This document shows, one piece after another, positions 30,127 through 31,819 of a stretch of DNA of 31,819 nucleotides. Position numbers and translations under genes: made by a program. The DNA lies in contig JAKFFE010000023.1 of assembly GCA_036675345.1 (NCBI GenBank), forward strand, positions 1 to 31,819. Direction: 5' to 3'. Position 1 is the stretch's first letter, and every line of letters begins with the position of its first letter. Under the pieces are notes generated by a model, which saw only the letters and a program-made list of their open reading frames with translations, was not told the DNA's origin and made no database searches. The DNA comes from JALYOC01 sp036675345. GTDB lineage: Bacteria > Myxococcota > Myxococcia > Myxococcales > Myxococcaceae.

Positions 30127-31685
30127 TCGCGCTCACCCTGGCAATGGTGTTGGGCGCGGCCCCGCAGGTCAGCTCGGTGGTGGTGTACCCGGACCGGGCC
30201 ACAGTCACCCGGTCCCTGGCGGTGCAGTGCGCCGGGACCTCCACCGTGACTTTCGAGTCCATCCCTCCGGCGGCGGACGCGTCCACCGTGCGCGCCAAGG
30301 CCCGGGGAGCCACCGTGGAGGGGTTGGTCACCCGCGAGGAGATCACCCCCACCGCGTTCAGCCCGGAGCAGGACTCGGTGCGCCGGCAGCTGGATCAGGT
30401 GAACCGCGAGCTGACCGCCGAGCAGCAGGCGATCACCCGGGCCCAGGCCCTCTCCAATGCCGGCGCCCGCTACGCGGAGGTGGCGCTGACCGAGATCTCG
30501 GAGGAGATGACCGAGGCCAAGCCCAACCTCAAGGCCTGGAGCACCGCCCTGGACGTCAGCCTGCAGACCCGGAACCGGTCGGTGGCGCAGCTGGTGGCCA
30601 GCAGCGCCAAGATCCGCGACCTGCAGCGCAAGCAGGCCGAGCTGCAGCGGAAGCTGGAGCAGCTGGCCCCGGCCAGTCAGACCCGGCGTCGCAACGCCGA
30701 GGTGGTGGTGGCCTGTCGCTCCGGCCAGGCCACGGTGGAGCTGTCCTACGTGGTAGGCGGCGCCCGCTGGGTGCCGGTGTACGAGGCGCGGGTGGACGAG
30801 GCGGCAGGCAAGCTGGAGCTGGTGTTCCACGCCACCGTGACCCAGGCCACCGGGGAGGACTGGAAGGGCAGCCAGGTGGCGCTCTCCACCGCGGTGCCGG
30901 CGGACGTGGCCACGATCCCGGAGCTGGTCTCGCTGAAGGTCTACGCGCACGAGGAGAAGGAGAAGAAGAAGGTGCTGGTCCGCCGCGACGAGCTGCGCGA
31001 GCACGCGGAGAGCGGCGCCCAGGAGGAGTCCGCCTTCGTGGGGCAGGTCCGCCCTGCGTCGCAGGGACTCTCGGTGCAGCTGGAGGTGCCGGGCCGGGTG
31101 GACGTGCCGGGGGATGGCCGCGCGGTGCGGCTGACCGTGGGCAAGCACCGGATGAACGCCAAGCTGACCCTGAAGACCGCCCCCAAGCTGGTGCCGGTGG
31201 TGTTCCGGGTGGTGGAGGCCACGAACTCCGCGCCCTTCCCGCTGCTGCCCGGTCGCCTGGAGCTGTTCGGCAAGAGCGGCTTCATCGGCGTCCAGCCCCA
31301 GGAGCGGGTGGCCCAGGGCGCGCCCCTGAAGGTGACCCTGGGAACCGAGCAGGGCCTGAAGGTGGAGCGGGTGGTGGTGGAGGAGCTGAAGAAGGCCGAG
31401 GGCCTGTTCAACTCCCACAAGCGCTTCCGCTACGTGTACCGCTTCGACCTCACCAACAACCGCCCCAAGGCCGAGACCCTGGAGCTGAGCGAGCACGTCC
31501 CCGTCTCCGAGCTGGACGACGTGAAGGTGGAGCTGGAGAAGGACAAGACCACCCGCGGCTACGACCACCAGCTCGCGGATGGAGTGGTGACCTGGAAGCT
31601 GCAGCTGGCCCCGGGCGAGACCCGCAAGGTGGACCTGGCCTTCCACATCGACGTCCCCACCTCCTACGACTCCGGAGGCCTCTGA
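30123..31685 (+). CDS. DUF4139 (mucoidy inhibitor MuiA-type) protein, second copy
   Basis: The product has 520 residues. A signal sequence (MIALTLAMVLGAAPQ) is followed by a DUF4140-like domain (VSSVVVYPDRATVTRSLAVQ), coiled coil (~80-190, rich in Gln/Glu/Leu) and DUF4139 (GARWVPVYEARVDEAAGKLE, TQATGEDWKGSQVALSTAVP, FRYVYRFDLTNNRPKAETLE). It lacks the long insert of the first gene. The ATG overlaps the preceding stop (ATGA), so the two are co-translated. This is a diverged tandem duplicate; a heteromer is likely but not shown. Confidence 0.9.
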   Translation: MIALTLAMVLGAAPQVSSVVVYPDRATVTRSLAVQCAGTSTVTFESIPPAADASTVRAKARGATVEGLVTREEITPTAFSPEQDSVRRQLDQVNRELTAEQQAITRAQALSNAGARYAEVALTEISEEMTEAKPNLKAWSTALDVSLQTRNRSVAQLVASSAKIRDLQRKQAELQRKLEQLAPASQTRRRNAEVVVACRSGQATVELSYVVGGARWVPVYEARVDEAAGKLELVFHATVTQATGEDWKGSQVALSTAVPADVATIPELVSLKVYAHEEKEKKKVLVRRDELREHAESGAQEESAFVGQVRPASQGLSVQLEVPGRVDVPGDGRAVRLTVGKHRMNAKLTLKTAPKLVPVVFRVVEATNSAPFPLLPGRLELFGKSGFIGVQPQERVAQGAPLKVTLGTEQGLKVERVVVEELKKAEGLFNSHKRFRYVYRFDLTNNRPKAETLELSEHVPVSELDDVKVELEKDKTTRGYDHQLADGVVTWKLQLAPGETRKVDLAFHIDVPTSYDSGGL

Positions 31686-31691
31686 CCGCAC

Positions 31692-31713
31692 CGCGTCAAT
31701 AAAGGGGACAGGC
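31692..31713. mobile_element. Candidate end of IS4-type element
   Basis: The AATAAAGGGGACAGGCT stretch directly outside the transposase stop resembles end sequences I recall beside several transposase genes. Its mirror copy would lie beyond the window, so this is unverified. Confidence 0.3.
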
Positions 31714-31715
31714 TC

Positions 31716-31819
31716 TCAGGATTGATCACATCGACCAGCCGCGACCCACCCGGTGTACTGGTCGAGGAAGCGGTCGAAGCCTCTTCCGAGAGTTTGCCAT
31801 CCAGGGGGACCGTTGCGTT
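31716..31819 (-). CDS. IS4-type transposase, C-terminal fragment (cut by window edge)
   Basis: Reading leftward from the window edge, one frame is open for 33 residues to a TGA at 31716-31718. It contains GPPGWQTLGRGFDRFLDQYT and ends CDQS, which resembles the end of IS4-type DDE transposases (PGW..L.RG..RL...). The other two frames lack such a match. The catalytic core would lie outside the window. Seen: open frame and pattern. Family assignment is from memory of the motif, so moderate. Confidence 0.65.
   Translation of the reverse strand, partial: RNGPPGWQTLGRGFDRFLDQYTGWVAAGRCDQS

Noticed and set aside
1..31819. Composite transposon bounded by the two transposase fragments
   Set aside because: The fragments are of different families, and the DNA between them is mainly housekeeping and envelope genes with no sign of a mobile unit.

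Overview
The window is very GC-rich DNA from what is most likely a myxobacterium (Myxococcota, Cystobacterineae-like). Four things point that way: a tandem pair of DUF2378/TIGR02265 proteins, a family I know essentially from Myxococcales; a soluble eukaryote-type Ser/Thr kinase; an unusually large number of lipoproteins, including MopE/thrombospondin-3 and FG-GAP types; and G/C at nearly every third codon position with many GTG/TTG starts. This is inferred from gene content, not from a marker gene.

Layout. 1-480: the 3' tail of an IS30-type transposase, a perfect palindrome and a 19-bp tandem repeat. 481-2531: a DoxX-like membrane protein divergent from an ECF sigma factor, whose 3' end is partly duplicated beyond its stop, then a DUF695-RraB fusion protein. 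2555-5639 (minus strand): a probable DUF2164 - argG - PQQ-type sugar dehydrogenase lipoprotein transcript that continues toward the RraB gene, with a possible very small ORF in between. 5704-11708: a mixed accessory stretch with a beta-helix lipoprotein, an AlaA-like aminotransferase, a VOC/PhnB-like protein, a receiver-histidine kinase hybrid, a small lipoprotein and a metallo-beta-lactamase-fold hydrolase.

11750-14773: a promoter, an M16 peptidase pair (active subunit plus inactive lipoprotein partner) and a hairpin terminator, a self-contained transcription unit. 14822-19392: a Ser/Thr kinase with its sensor region at the N-terminus, a CsgG/TolB-like periplasmic protein, a seven-repeat FG-GAP lipoprotein and a 24-cysteine MopE-like lipoprotein, closely packed and partly overlapping; together they look like one envelope or surface unit. 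19389-24282: a good sigma70-type promoter and a complete branched-chain amino-acid-type ABC importer (livK-H-M-G-F). 24404-25912: a single-domain response regulator and two overlapping DUF2378 paralogues. 26001-27966: a lipoprotein, a double-PilZ protein and a truncated haemoglobin. 28093-31685: two overlapping DUF4139 (MuiA-type) genes, the first with a long low-complexity insert. 31716-31819: the C-terminal end of an IS4-type transposase.

Most of the window is ordinary chromosome. I see no CRISPR array, prophage, restriction system or defence island, and nothing I can defend as an entirely new system. The least explained parts are the kinase/CsgG-like/FG-GAP/MopE unit, the DUF2378 pair beside a lone receiver, and the DUF4139 pair with its atypical insert.
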